DNA from: Kingdonia uniflora
Taxonomy: Eukaryota; Streptophyta; Magnoliopsida; Ranunculales; Circaeasteraceae
Length of the DNA stretch: 64,000 nt
Direction: 5' to 3'
Assembly: GCA_014058105.1 (NCBI GenBank)
Contig: JACGCM010001403.1
Span: 1,049,926-1,113,925, forward strand
A program made the position numbers and the translations under genes. The stretch's first letter is position 1, and the number at the start of each line of letters is the position of its first letter. This document shows positions 20,784-31,600 of the stretch, piece after piece. The notes below the pieces were generated by a model. That model was not told the DNA's origin. It ran no database searches and saw only the letters and a list, made by a program, of their open reading frames with translations.

Positions 20784-20816
<33 letters not shown>

Positions 20817-20960
20817 GCAAATGTTCTCTCAACCATTACCACGCCCTGTCTTTCACTTTCTATTCTTTTTCTTTTCTTGGTAAAACTGTTTGTTGCTTTT
20901 TCTTGAATTGCTAAAAATGCCCTTTTCTTTGTGTCGGATTTTGAACGAGAGAGAATCATT
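20075..20960 (-). promoter_or_regulatory. 5' untranslated/promoter region of the BTB gene with GA/CT inverted repeat
   Basis: Upstream sequence of the minus-strand BTB gene. It holds an (AG)11 tract at about 20721-20742 and a (TC)13 tract at about 20784-20810, inverted relative to each other with a ~41-bp spacer. On the transcript strand these could pair into a ~22-bp stem. GA/CT tracts are common in plant core promoters and 5' leaders. Apparent ORFs here consist of the SER/RER-type translation of the repeat and are not believed. Confidence 0.55.
20721..20810. repeat. (AG)n ... (CT)n microsatellite inverted repeat
   Basis: Eleven AG units followed, after a ~41-bp loop, by about thirteen TC units. 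Self-complementary arms make a strong hairpin in RNA or supercoiled DNA. Confidence 0.85.
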
Positions 20961-21184
20961 TGTGAGGGGTACTTTCGGTAGTTTCTCTCTGATTACTAGT
21001 TACACTTCTGAATTTTGATAATCTGATTTGAGGAAACCAATTTCCTAGAAAACCAATTTTCCATGTTTATGTTGTGAGGTAAATTTTTTGGGAGGATTCT
21101 GCACCAAAATATGCCAATTGATTGGGCGATTACGGAAATGATATTCAAAATTTCAAATATGCCACTGATTTCATTTCTTTTGCT

Positions 21185-21302
21185 TTTGGGGTCAACCTGG
21201 GTTTTTTAAGATAGGAATCCTGAACCCTAAGCTCGGGGGATTCGAACTCACGACCTCTCTCTAGCTAGCGAGAGACAACCACCACTTGACCAAGAGCCCG
21301 AT
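21185..21302 (-). mobile_element. tRNA-derived SINE-like fragment
   Basis: On the minus strand it reads GGGCTCTTGGTCAAGTGG (box A-like) and, ~40 bases on, GTGAGTTCGAATCCCCCGAG (box B of Pol III promoters). An unrelated tail follows, containing an A-run (CTTAAAAAACCC). The middle is a (GA/CT)-rich loop that cannot form an anticodon arm of a working tRNA. The layout of a tRNA-like head plus non-tRNA body is that of a plant SINE; a decayed tRNA pseudogene is the alternative. Confidence 0.5.
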
Positions 21303-22384
21303 GATAACTGCTCTTGATTTCGCGATAGGAGATATACTACTAAATGTGTTAACGGATCAGGTTTTTAAAGGATCGGGTCATAGTGAATTCTAATCCGATT
21401 CATTAGGTAAATGATCGGGTCGTTAACATATCAAGTCTTAGAGGATCAATAATTTTCCGATCCTGATCATTTGTTAACGGATCAAACCGAATCAAATACA
21501 GAGGCAAATCCAACCCATTGACCGCCCTATTAACACGAATCCAATACAATGGATGGTTTGAAACCGTCCTTATATGTACAAAGCCATGTATTGCACTAAA
21601 ATACACAAGCTTTTATCTAAAATTGAAAGAGATAGAGAAGTTTAGCGAATAGGAGTATAGGACTAGTTTTATGAAGAACATCCACACCATGGTTGTCTAC
21701 ATAGAGTATTGTCTTTTCGTGCATGGACATTGAGTAGTCAATACTGATATCGACCACCCAATACCCAACCATGTGACAATGTAGCGAGCCACTTCAAACT
21801 ATAGGTCCCCTCAAGTACATCGTTTTAAGTGACTGTATTTTAAATATTTTCGCTAACATGTAAGTAAATTTAGGTCCCCTCAAGTTGCTTTCAATCTTCA
21901 TTTTTGACTACCTTTGCATCACTTTAGTCTCAACCAGAACAAAAGAAAAAGTTGTAGTAATTGATTCTCTCCATGAGAAATGAGTTTGTCTCTAAAGTTG
22001 CATAAGGAAAATTATTGAGAACAAATTCATCTCATGAAGGCATTTGAGATTAAAGGCCCTGCATGGTAAATATAAACGCTTTTTCCGGGCTAAAAAAACT
22101 CTTTGCAATAATGCTAGGGAAGAAATGAATCAGGTTCTTGCAAAATGTTTTGTAAATTTATTTGCTCAAGCTGTGCTTATACACTAGAATTTGAATTGTC
22201 TAAACTCTCAAGATGAATTCTAACTTTGTTGGAATATTAGTTCTTAAAGCCTAACTGAGTGCATTAATCGATAAATGGTTCATAGAAGAGCATAAACACT
22301 GCACTTTGGAATCTAATTTTTGCGCGCGGTTATTCGGACCAAAAAAAATTGTCCTTCAAAATAGCAAAAAAAAATACAAATTGG

Positions 22385-22390
22385 AAAAAA
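22385..22390 (-). terminator. Pol III terminator of tRNA-Tyr
   Basis: A run of six T on the minus strand directly after the tRNA 3' end. Confidence 0.85.
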
Positions 22391-22474
22391 TCCGACCTGC
22401 CGGATTCGAACCAGCGACCTAAGGATAACAGCAACAACTACAGTCCTCCGCTCTACCAACTGAGCTAAGGTCGG
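22391..22474 (-). tRNA. tRNA-Tyr (anticodon GTA) with an 11-nt intron
   Basis: The 84-nt gene folds fully: acceptor stem CCGACCT/AGGTCGG, D arm with AGTTGGTA, anticodon stem GAGGA/TCCTT, and loop CTGTAGA with GTA at positions 34-36. The 11-nt intron TTGTTGCTGTT lies directly 3' of position 37, the canonical place. The T arm is GTTCGAATC and the discriminator is A. CCA is not encoded, as expected for a nuclear gene. A TTTTTT Pol III terminator follows immediately (22385-22390 as A on the plus strand). An intron in tRNA-Tyr is universal in plant nuclei and shows that this is not an organellar copy. Confidence 0.97.
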
Positions 22475-22682
22475 ATGCATTATGTTCACGAATAATATTA
22501 GTATATTACCAATTTATGCATCATTTGGGACCATATCCATACATTTGAAGGGTGGAGGTGCTAAATGAGAAATTCACAAAAAGATAACTGATTGGTGGTT
22601 TGGTGGTTTGGTTTCCCTCTCTACATTTCTCATTTGAAGAAAAATAAATGTTGGAGTGATTGAAGAGAGCAGAACACAAACT
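22475..22682 (+). promoter_or_regulatory. Promoter/5' leader of the TIC62-like gene
   Basis: A 208-bp gap between the divergently oriented tRNA-Tyr and the TIC62 start codon. It has CT-rich text (TTTCCCTCTCTAC) close to the ATG, typical of a plant leader. No TATA box stands out. Confidence 0.5.
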
Positions 22683-25600
22683 ATGAAGTTGTTCTCACTC
22701 ACTTCAACTCCTGCTACTATTATAACCACCTCAGTATCCTCAAGGAGAAACTTTCTTGTCCAAGAAAACTGTTTCTTCTCAACTCAAACTCTCACTCACC
22801 CAAATGCAAGAAAGTTCAGATGTCAAGCATCAGGTACTATTTTCTCCTTTCATTTCATGTAGCGCCCCGTTTGTGGATTTTTGTTGAACAAGTTAATGGC
22901 AATTTATACACTGAAATCTATTTCAGTTGGATCACATCATTGCATCATTTAAAATTCTTACTAGTATATTGGGTATGAAGAAATGTAGATGTATAATAGG
23001 TGTTAACTAATCTGAATTACGTGTAGGCATATACACCTACCTAGTGAAAGCTAAAAGTTTATCTGTAAATGATAGAAAATAATTAGTATAGTGCACTTGG
23101 ATTGTGTCTTGTGTGATATAAATATTGCTGGAAAATTGACGGGTTAGTTAGGAGTTCAGTGTTGTTATGATTCTCAACCGGTGGAATAGCTCAATGTGGC
23201 ATTGGTGATTCCTTATGGCTAGTCATCGTTAAATATTCTGTTTGTGGAGTATAAAGGGTTAGTTGACTCCCGGATTCACTTAAAGGATGACGAATGGACC
23301 CAAAATGATCACCGTACAAATATAACCTAAAGTTCTCCTTTTAATAAGGGAAATTGTTCGGCTTTCTATTGAATTGTTGACTATCTTTTTTAAAATTTTA
23401 TTGTCTCAATAAAAATTTAAAGTAGTTATGGCGTGATTACTACGAACGTGGAAGCGAGATTCGTATGAAGATCACGTTGTAAAATGTAAGATTATGAAAC
23501 CTGTAATTAGCTTTCCCCTTTGGTTTAGTAACAGCAAGTACCAAATGAAAACAAGAGTAGCAACAGCAACTCAAAACAGTAGCATCAATAGTAACTCTGA
23601 ACAGTAGTAGCAATAGTAACTCTAAACAGTAGCAGCAACAATAACTCTGAACAGTAGCAGCAACAGTAACTCTGAACATGAGATAGTTCTCCGGTAACAA
23701 CAACAATGTATTAACAACAAGTACTCCAGTAACAAACAACAAGACAACAATAGCAAGAAGCATACCGATTAGCTCGAGGCGTGGGTCACACTCTCTTTAA
23801 AGAGTATTTCGACCTACTTTGGGTACAGGTAACAATGGTTTGTTTTCTTCCAGGATACAACGAACATATACAGTAGCTTCAGTACCGGAAGTCTACGCAC
23901 AATAATTATCTTGCACCTCAGGTAAACCGTAAAGCAAAACACGAGAGAGAGAGAGAGATTGAACAGAGCTGAGAGGAAGAGATGAACTAGTTTTTTGTTC
24001 AGTGTTTTAAAGGTGGTATATATAGAGAGTTTTTACAACGACTCTCTCTTCAACATGCATGAGATTTAAACTCATTCTTGGAGACGTGTCCCTAAGGATC
24101 AGGTCTTCTAGCCGTTAGGGAGAGAAGTGACCAAGCCAAGTCAAACAGTGAAGCCCAAGCCCAAAAATGAATTGGATGACTTTTTAGTAAAAAAAATAAG
24201 GAAAGCCTAGCCCAAGCCCGAGAGAGGTCTCCTCACACACTAACACACCTATACACTCTTTTTTAGTCACATGTTACACACATGTCACATGGGTACTACC
24301 TTATACGCTTAGTTCATCTATTGTTTATAAACAATGTGAGATTAAACTAAGGCTATAGTTTGGGAGTCACATGGTTTTCAATTCATGAAAAGAGGTGAAT
24401 GAAAATGAATTACTTATAAGATGACCAAGAGGTCAAGAGTTCAAGGTACAAGTTTTGAAAAAATAATCCACAATACGATTGAGAAGCTTTAGTTAGTAGA
24501 AAAGTATGAAGAACGCCAAATTGTATGGGAAAAGTAAGAGATTCAATTGTATTATCCATGTAATTACAATGAATAAAATCTAAACCCTTAGCTTCTTCCT
24601 TAGAACTTCTCTTTAAATCTAACATCGGAAAGAAATAACCTAAGTCCCATTTATATACTAGGGAACTTCAAATACTAAAAGAACGCATCTTGAGGCAAAA
24701 CACCCCTTAAAAATACAACCAACGCCTAAAGAATAAAAGCTGAATCGCGCCTCTTTTCGAACAGAACCAATTTTTGTTCGAATAAAATAAATGTATTTGA
24801 ATAAAACACCTCAGGCAGAAAATATCAGAAATGTATTCGAATAGAATTAAATCTATTTAAATTAAACACTTGGGGCAGAAATGTATTCAAACAGAAACAA
24901 TTTTGTTCGAATAGAAACTTAAAAAACTTCATGTCTTCTTTAGATCCTCCTGGATCATGGTTATCTCCTTTATGAGCATTGAGCTCCCGCTCAAGCTAGA
25001 ATTGGAGAGGTAGGAATACGGCGCTGCCCATGTCCCTGCTGTACCACTTCGACCTACTAGGTAGCTGACCCTTCTTCCCAACTCGGAACGAATCGAAACG
25101 AACACATGTCTTGCCTGGCAACAACTTTCGGCGAAACACACTACGCCCTTTAGGATCATCATATCCTGTAACATATCCTGACGTAACAAAATGCTGTATC
25201 TACATAAAAACTAACATAACAGAAGTAGTTGGTAATGGGGGTCGAGATAACCTATCAGCCAATTTGTTGTCCACTCCCTTCTTATACCGGATAATCAAAG
25301 GAAATTGTTGGAGATACGACAGCCCCTTCATCTGGCGAGCTTGTTGTAGCTTGGATTGTGTAGCTAAAAACTGGAACGGTTTGTGATCAGTATGTACCAC
25401 AACCTCTTCTCGCAACTTCCCCAAGTCGGTTTGTTGCTTAAAAAATGTTGTTATAGGAGACAACACTCGAGCCGACGTACCCTTCTGAACTGGTCGCACC
25501 AATAACACAAACTTGCCGCTCACATTAACCAACCGCTTCACCTGAGTCGTTGTTGTCAAATTTAACGTAGTGGCATGCTCCTTACAAGCATTGATATGAA

Positions 25601-28600
25601 ACTCATTTCCCTCATTCACAAGACAATACTTGCGAGCTCTACGGTAATGAATCGCATCTCGGTCCCAAAGATAAGGGCTACCTAAGATGACCTGACACAC
25701 ATCCAAATAAACCACCTCACACGTCACTTTGTCAATAAACTTCTCAGAAATCACAAACTTGAAAGTACACTGCTTCGTAATCATCACATCCATATCTTTT
25801 TGAATCCACCCCAAACCATACGGCTTAGGATGAGATGTAGTCGTCAAACCCATCTTCTTCACCAACGTCTCAGAAATCAATTTTTTTTACTACTCGGATC
25901 TATAATGACCTTGACTAAACTCTGTTTTACCTGAATACAGACATGAAAAAGATCTTCCCGACTCTCCTCCTCGATAGCCAAATTCCGCTGAAACATAAGT
26001 GTAAACTTAGGATTTGGTTTATCTAAATCCGGAAGGTCAACAACCTCTGCGGCTAATGCATATCTCTCTTTCTTGTTCTTCTCCTCTTTCGGCCTAAGCT
26101 CCGCGTGAAGTTTCCAACAATAATCGGAACTATGCCCACTCGCCTTACAATGATTGCAATGAAACTCCTTGGACGAAGACCCCTCTCCTTTAGCCTCTCC
26201 CTTATGTCTGTTTTTCCAACTTGACTTGTACACCGACTTGATCTTGTTGTCTTCTTTGTCACTCTTCAAGTACTTGCCTTCAATGGCAATTGCCTTCACG
26301 GTAGCGTCCTCGATATTGGTCGCAGTAAAGAGCTTCAATGTAGCAAAGCATATTTGTTGAGCATTAGAGTATTTGTAAACAAAAAAATAGGTCTCTAACC
26401 TATCGAACCAATTATCCAACTTTTCGGCATCGACGGAACCATCGAATACCGAAATCTCAATCTTAAAATAAATACGAAGATTTCGCATAGGATTCAATAA
26501 TTTACCAAAACTTGTGCGCTCCTTGACGGATTCGACATCACTAGAATCGCTATCTGGCCCTGCATTATCATCGTCTCCATCCCCCGTCGAAACCCCTTTC
26601 TTCTTCGAGAGGCCTTGTCGTTTTGCCGAATCAGAACCCAACGCGAGGTTTATAAGACGCAATTGTTCAACTAACTCCCCTACAATAGAAGTTAGGCTTC
26701 CTAAACTACGGAACGAAACTACCCTCTTCGAATTAGGTTTTCGATGGATCTTCAACGGACTCACTAGCTTCTCTTTCGTATGCTTGAGATGGTAACGTGT
26801 AGAGACCATAAACCACAATCAACCCCCGATGATCATAACTGGAAAACTGATACCACTAATCCACAATACGATTGAGAAGCTTTAGTTAGTAGAAAATGAT
26901 GAAGAACGCCAAATTGTATGGGAAAAGTAAGAGATTCAATTGTATTATCCAAATAATTACAATGAATAAACTTTAAACCCCCAGCTTCTTCCTTAGAACT
27001 TCTCTCTAGATCTAACATCGAAAAAAAAAAATACTAAAAGAACGCATCTTGAGGTAAAACACCCCCCAAAAATACAACCAACGCCTAAAGGAATAGGGAT
27101 GAATTGCGCCTCTGTTCGAACAGAGCCAGTTTCTGTTCGAATAAAATACCTCAGGCAGAAAATACCAGAAATGTATTCGAATAGAATTAAATCTATTCGA
27201 ATAAAACACCTCGGGCAGAAATGTAATCGAACAGAAATAATTATGTTCGAATAGAAACTTGAAAAACTTCATGCCTTCTTCAGATCCTCCTAGATCAAAA
27301 AATCCAACAGATTCGTATGAAGATCACGTTGTACTTGAGAGTTAGAGAAAACTAGGGTTTCAACTAAACAAATTAACTTTCTTTAATAAAAAATAACTGA
27401 GAAACAAATAACCTATGCCTCCCCTTTTATAAACTCAACGAGGGTTAGAATTAGCAACCCTAATTTTAATTGAAATGAAATTCTACTTAAATTGGGAAAG
27501 TGTTGATAACCCACATTGGACCACTCCAACAGAGTTTAAGCTAAAACATAAAATATAAAGCATCAAATAAACATAGGTCACACGGAGGTAGACAACCCTA
27601 TGAGGGATGCGCCACATCAAACCCTCCGTCTGAGAAAATTTCGTCCACGAAATCAGGGGGCGGTGCTCCAGAAGACTCACGCATGTATGTAGTGTGCATC
27701 TCAGTCTCTTTGTCCTCATGTCATAGAATGTGCACGAAATATGTACGATAAAACTCTTCTGGAAATTTTAAAGTCTTCCGCGAAATTTTCTGTAACCCAT
27801 GGTTGTACCCAAGTACGGGGGTACAATGTCGTCAACAATATCTCTATATTGAAAAATATTCAAAAATAAAGTAACCCATGGTATTCGCTTCTAGGAATTA
27901 GCTACAAAACCTTCCCATAACAAATAAAAAAATGGGGTCTTCTTATTTGTGCGATGGACCTTCAAACTGCTAAATCGTGATGGTGAGATGCTTATGTAAC
28001 AAACCAACTAAGTTGTTGGACCTGAATACCAGGTTCGTTTTTGTGGGTCATAGAGTGCCCTCCATCCTGTATTGATAAAATCCGTGTCCACATTGATGAA
28101 CTGTTGATTTGGGTTGAGCCCAACACAAGGTTTTCCAAACTCAATTTATGCTCGGTTGGCTGCTGCAATTGGTGAAGCACATCTGCTTTGTGCACAGCTG
28201 GGACAATTCGGACTATTAAAAGAGGCACGTACGTGGGTTGCGCATGTGGGCTGCCAACTAGAGGACGGTAGACCAGGATGTAGGGAATCACCATCTCCTA
28301 TTTCTCCACCCCGACCCTGCAACTTGATTTGAATTAGGTATTTGGAGGGTAAGCCTAACCCCAATTCTTTTAAAACCTCTGCCCTCCTTCCACCTCTTAC
28401 TTCTTCACTAAGACCTCCCTTACCTTCGAATTGGAGTAGGTTGGGAAACCTTAAATCGCGATTTTTGGCTCGAAAAGGTACGATACGACGCCGATTGATC
28501 TCGGTAGCCCATGTGAGCCACTCCTTAGTCAGACACAGTGGTGTCTCTGTCGTAGTTGCAGATGTGAAGTTCTCCGATTCGAGGTCTTCGTCGCAGGTTT

Positions 28601-31600
28601 TCGCGGTGCTGATTTTCTCACCGCTTGGTAATTTTATCAAGATTATTCGAGGTCGTCGTAAATAAACAGTAAAATCGCCACCCCAAGCCTCGATAACCTT
28701 ATCAAGATTATTCGACATCCTCGCTATAATGTCGGCGACCGTAGGTTTCTTCGTCGCGGGTCTTTCACGATGCATTTTTGTTCTTGAAATTGACTACACT
28801 GGATTCTAACGTTGCTCTGTTACCAATTGACGTGATTACTACAAACGCGGAAGCGAGATTCGTATGAAGATCACGTTGTATTTGAGAGTCAGAGAAAATT
28901 AGAGTTTTAACTAAAAAAAATTAATTTTCTTTAATCAAAATCAACTCAGAAACAAATAACCTAGACCTCCCTTTTATAGAACACAACGGGTAAAGTGCTC
29001 TCCAACAGAGCTTAAGCTAAAACATAAAACATAAAACATCAAATAAACATAGGTCACACGGAGGTAGACGACCCTACGAAGGATGTGCCACATCAAGTAC
29101 ACATAACTCATAAGAGATATATCGGGGGAAGTATAATGTTGAATGGGAATTACTACTTCCCACACAGATAAAATTTTCGGCCACTTTTTTCCAGGTGAAA
29201 TTTACTAACTGGCTGAAAGCGGTATTTCAGCAAGAAAACTGGCTGAAATTTTATCCCGGTGGGAACCGATAGTTCTTGTGCATTTATATGTATAATATCT
29301 TTAAAACATAATTTCCTCTCCTCCTATTGTTTACCACAGGTTTTGTATCAGGAAGTATCAAATCCAGCTCTATTAAGACAGTGGAAATTCAACAAGAAAC
29401 AAACTTAAAAGATGGTGATCTTGTATTTGTTGCGGGTGCTACTGGTAAAGTTGGTTCACGTACCGTAAGGTTATTACATGCCAAAGTTCTTTCCTTTTAA
29501 CATGTGAGTAATGATCTTTAATTTCATTGGTAACTGACTCCAAGGTTTTGAATAAACTGAAATCTTGAACAGGGAGCTTCTAAAACTTGGTTTCCGAGTT
29601 ATAGCAGGTGTAAGGAGTTCTCAGAAAGTCGAACAATTGGTGCAGGTCTGTTCCACTTCACTTTTTCTTAGGACATCTCTAGCGACTAGCCGTGAGTTGA
29701 AAAGTTACAGTAAATTTGATAGAAAATGGGGGACTCGGCATTTTCACTGCTTCTTTTAAGAAAAACTTTTATGGACGCCATTCTAAACATTTTCGTGCAA
29801 AAATCTAATCTAAATGGCGCCCAAACATTTTCTTATAAGTTTTCAACTCTGTTAAGCACTTGGGTCTCCATGATCTAAAGCTCTCATTTTGTGTTGAGAT
29901 TTTGGGTCATTCTTACAATCTTAAGATCCGTCCTAAATTGTTTTAGGAGCTTGATTTAACTTCATAACACCATTGTGACCACCTCTTATAGTTCTAGTCT
30001 TCTAAAGTAAGTATATTTGTAATTAGAGATTATTCTATTTGTTTGCAGAGCGTTCAACAAATGAAACTTGAGGGTAAAGCTGCAGGTATGAACTTAACTT
30101 GAGAAAATATATTGTGCTTAGAGAAGTTCAGATGTAAAATAGTTTTCATGGACTGAAGGTGTCAAGCTGCCAATAAAGCTACTATTTGTTTTTTAGCCCA
30201 GCTGTAGAAAAGCTTAAAATAGTGGAGTGTGACTTGGAGCGGGATAAGATTGAACCAGTAATCGGCAATGCATCTGTTGTAATATGTTGCATTGGTGCCA
30301 GTGAGAAAGAGATTTTTGATGTCACCGGACCGTATCGGATAGATTATCAAGCTACTAAAAATCTCATCGATGCAGGTATTAAATACTTAACAGTTATTTG
30401 TGTATGGCGGTAGCTTTTTTATTAATGTTTTCATTTTGATGGCTTATATTGGCCATCACGATTTAAAACGAGACAAAGTTTCTCAATAAGCTATTAAAAA
30501 AAATGAATTTTGCAGCAACTGCTGCGGGCGTTGACCACTTCATCTTGCTTACATCTTTGGGGACTAACAAGATCGGATTTCCTGCAGCTATTCTAAAGTA
30601 AGTATAGATTGGATTGTTACTTATGATTATGGAGGGTTTTGTATGCATATATAAACATTATACATCTGTTGAGCCACGCCACGGAAGCCGAACTCCTATC
30701 GATTCGATTAGGGTACAAACAAATACACAATCAATAACCAACAATAAGATTTTAAGGTGGTTCGGCAATTGGCTACATCTACACACAATAGAGATAGGGT
30801 TTATTCCAAGACCAAGGTTACAATCTGTAGAAATATAATCTTATGAACCTGTAAATATAGTTTTCCCTTCTTGATTGAGTAACAACAAGATGTTATAGAA
30901 GTAAGGTTTTCAGCAACAGCAGGAGGAGCAAGTACTGCGGTGTTACAACAACAGTAACTCAGTTGTAAACAGCAGCAAGTACTCGTAAGTACTCTGGCAA
31001 TGAACAACAGTCAGGCAAGTAATCCGGCAATGAACAACAGTCAGGCAGCAGTAATTCAGTTGTAACAGCAGTGATAAACATCAACAGTAGGTCTGATTGC
31101 AGTGGTAGGATACAGCGGCAACAAGCAGGTAGGTTCCGGCAAACAGCAATGAATAGAGCTGGTTATTATCGCAGTTACAAGCAGCAAAGAAAAACTGAGC
31201 AGGAGGAGGAACTTAGCACAGTAGGAAGAGTTGTGTTTTATAGCAGCAACAGGTCTATACTCCGGTAAACAAACAACAACAGCTCCGGCAGTGAAACAGG
31301 CAACAATATAAGTAACAGCTCGAAGCGTGGGTCGCACTCTCTTTAAAGAGTATTTTGACCTACCTCGGGTACATGTAACTGGTCTAATTTCTCCCATGAT
31401 ACAAGGAGCATATACGGTAGCTTCGTACCGGAAGTCTACATACAGTAACGACAGTATTTTGCACCTCAGGTAAACCGTACAAAGTAGAGAGATAGAGAGT
31501 TTAAACACAGAGAGTAAGAGTTGTTTTTTCCGTGTGTTTTAGAAGGTGGTGAAGAGTTTTATTTATAGAGAGAGGTTTGGCTCTCTCTCTATTCAAATCG

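Larger units (their letters stand above)
20961..22390. other. Intergenic region between the BTB and TIC62 genes
   Basis: AT-rich sequence with no supported protein gene. It contains the tRNA-like SINE fragment at about 21185-21302. A stretch at 21345-21500 repeats GTTAACGGATCA-type text in direct orientation and looks like old transposon debris. The rest shows nothing identifiable. Confidence 0.5.
24464..27297 (-). mobile_element. Minus-strand Ty3/gypsy element with pol deletion, inside repeat copy 1
   Basis: LTRs 24464-24957 and 26857-27297 share CCACAATACGATTGAGAAGC and the GATCCTCCTRGATCA end. The duplication AAAAA lies at 24459-24463 and 27298-27302. The PBS on the minus strand (GTGGTATCAGTTTTCC) follows the 5' LTR. 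The interior encodes Gag, protease and only the end of RNase H, so RT and integrase are deleted. It sits third deep in TIC62 intron 1 and reads against the host gene. Confidence 0.88.
23482..27308 (+). mobile_element. Unclassified ~1-kb dispersed repeat, copy 1 (interrupted)
   Basis: Sequence 23482-24463 plus the last bases at 27303-27308, inserted in the 3' LTR of the minus-strand element. It is flanked by a perfect 25-bp duplication of that LTR (23457-23481 and 27309-27333). It shares long similarity with copy 2 (30830-32072): AACAGTAGCAGC-rich tracts, a CACTCTCTTTAAAGAGTATTT block, TATATATAGAG and TACACACATGTCACATGGG. Near its right end GACCAAGAGGTCAAGAGTTC resembles a Pol III box B. It has no LTR-type TG...CA ends and no ORF. 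The long duplication resembles target-primed (LINE/SINE-type) insertion rather than LTR integration. Confidence 0.7.
23432..29095 (-). mobile_element. Minus-strand non-autonomous LTR retrotransposon in TIC62 intron 1
   Basis: The 5' LTR is 28831-29095 (265 bp; on the minus strand it starts TGATGTGGCACATCC and ends GTAGTAATCACG). The 3' LTR is split into 23432-23481 and 27334-27619 by the nested ~1-kb repeat. A PBS-like AATTGGTAACAGAGC follows the 5' LTR on the minus strand and a purine tract (GACGGAGGGT) precedes the 3' LTR. The interior (27620-28830, 1.2 kb) has a single ~209-codon ORF and no retroviral enzyme. No perfect TSD could be found, so the outer boundaries may be off by a few bases. 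Confidence 0.75.

Noticed and set aside
20603..20959. 118-aa minus ORF and two overlapping plus ORFs in the GA/CT repeat
   Set aside because: Translation of microsatellites (EREREREREP, SLSLSLSL). No independent coding evidence.
21345..21600. Possible MITE around GTTAACGGATCA repeats
   Set aside because: Repeats are in direct, not inverted, orientation and no TSD was found; too decayed to name.
23440..23763. 107-aa minus ORF rich in Leu/Cys/Val
   Set aside because: Derived from AGC/GTA repeat tracts of the dispersed repeat; the same region of copy 2 (31056-31508) gives a different frame.
27012..27272. Minus ORF with NRFNSIRIHFW-type repeats
   Set aside because: Translation of TTCGAA array in an LTR.
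29565..29759. 64-aa ORF read as a separate gene
   Set aside because: It is TIC62 exon 3 running on into intron 3.
30614..30838. 74-aa plus ORF in TIC62 intron 6
   Set aside because: Overlaps the minus-strand solo LTR and does not match TIC62 or any domain.
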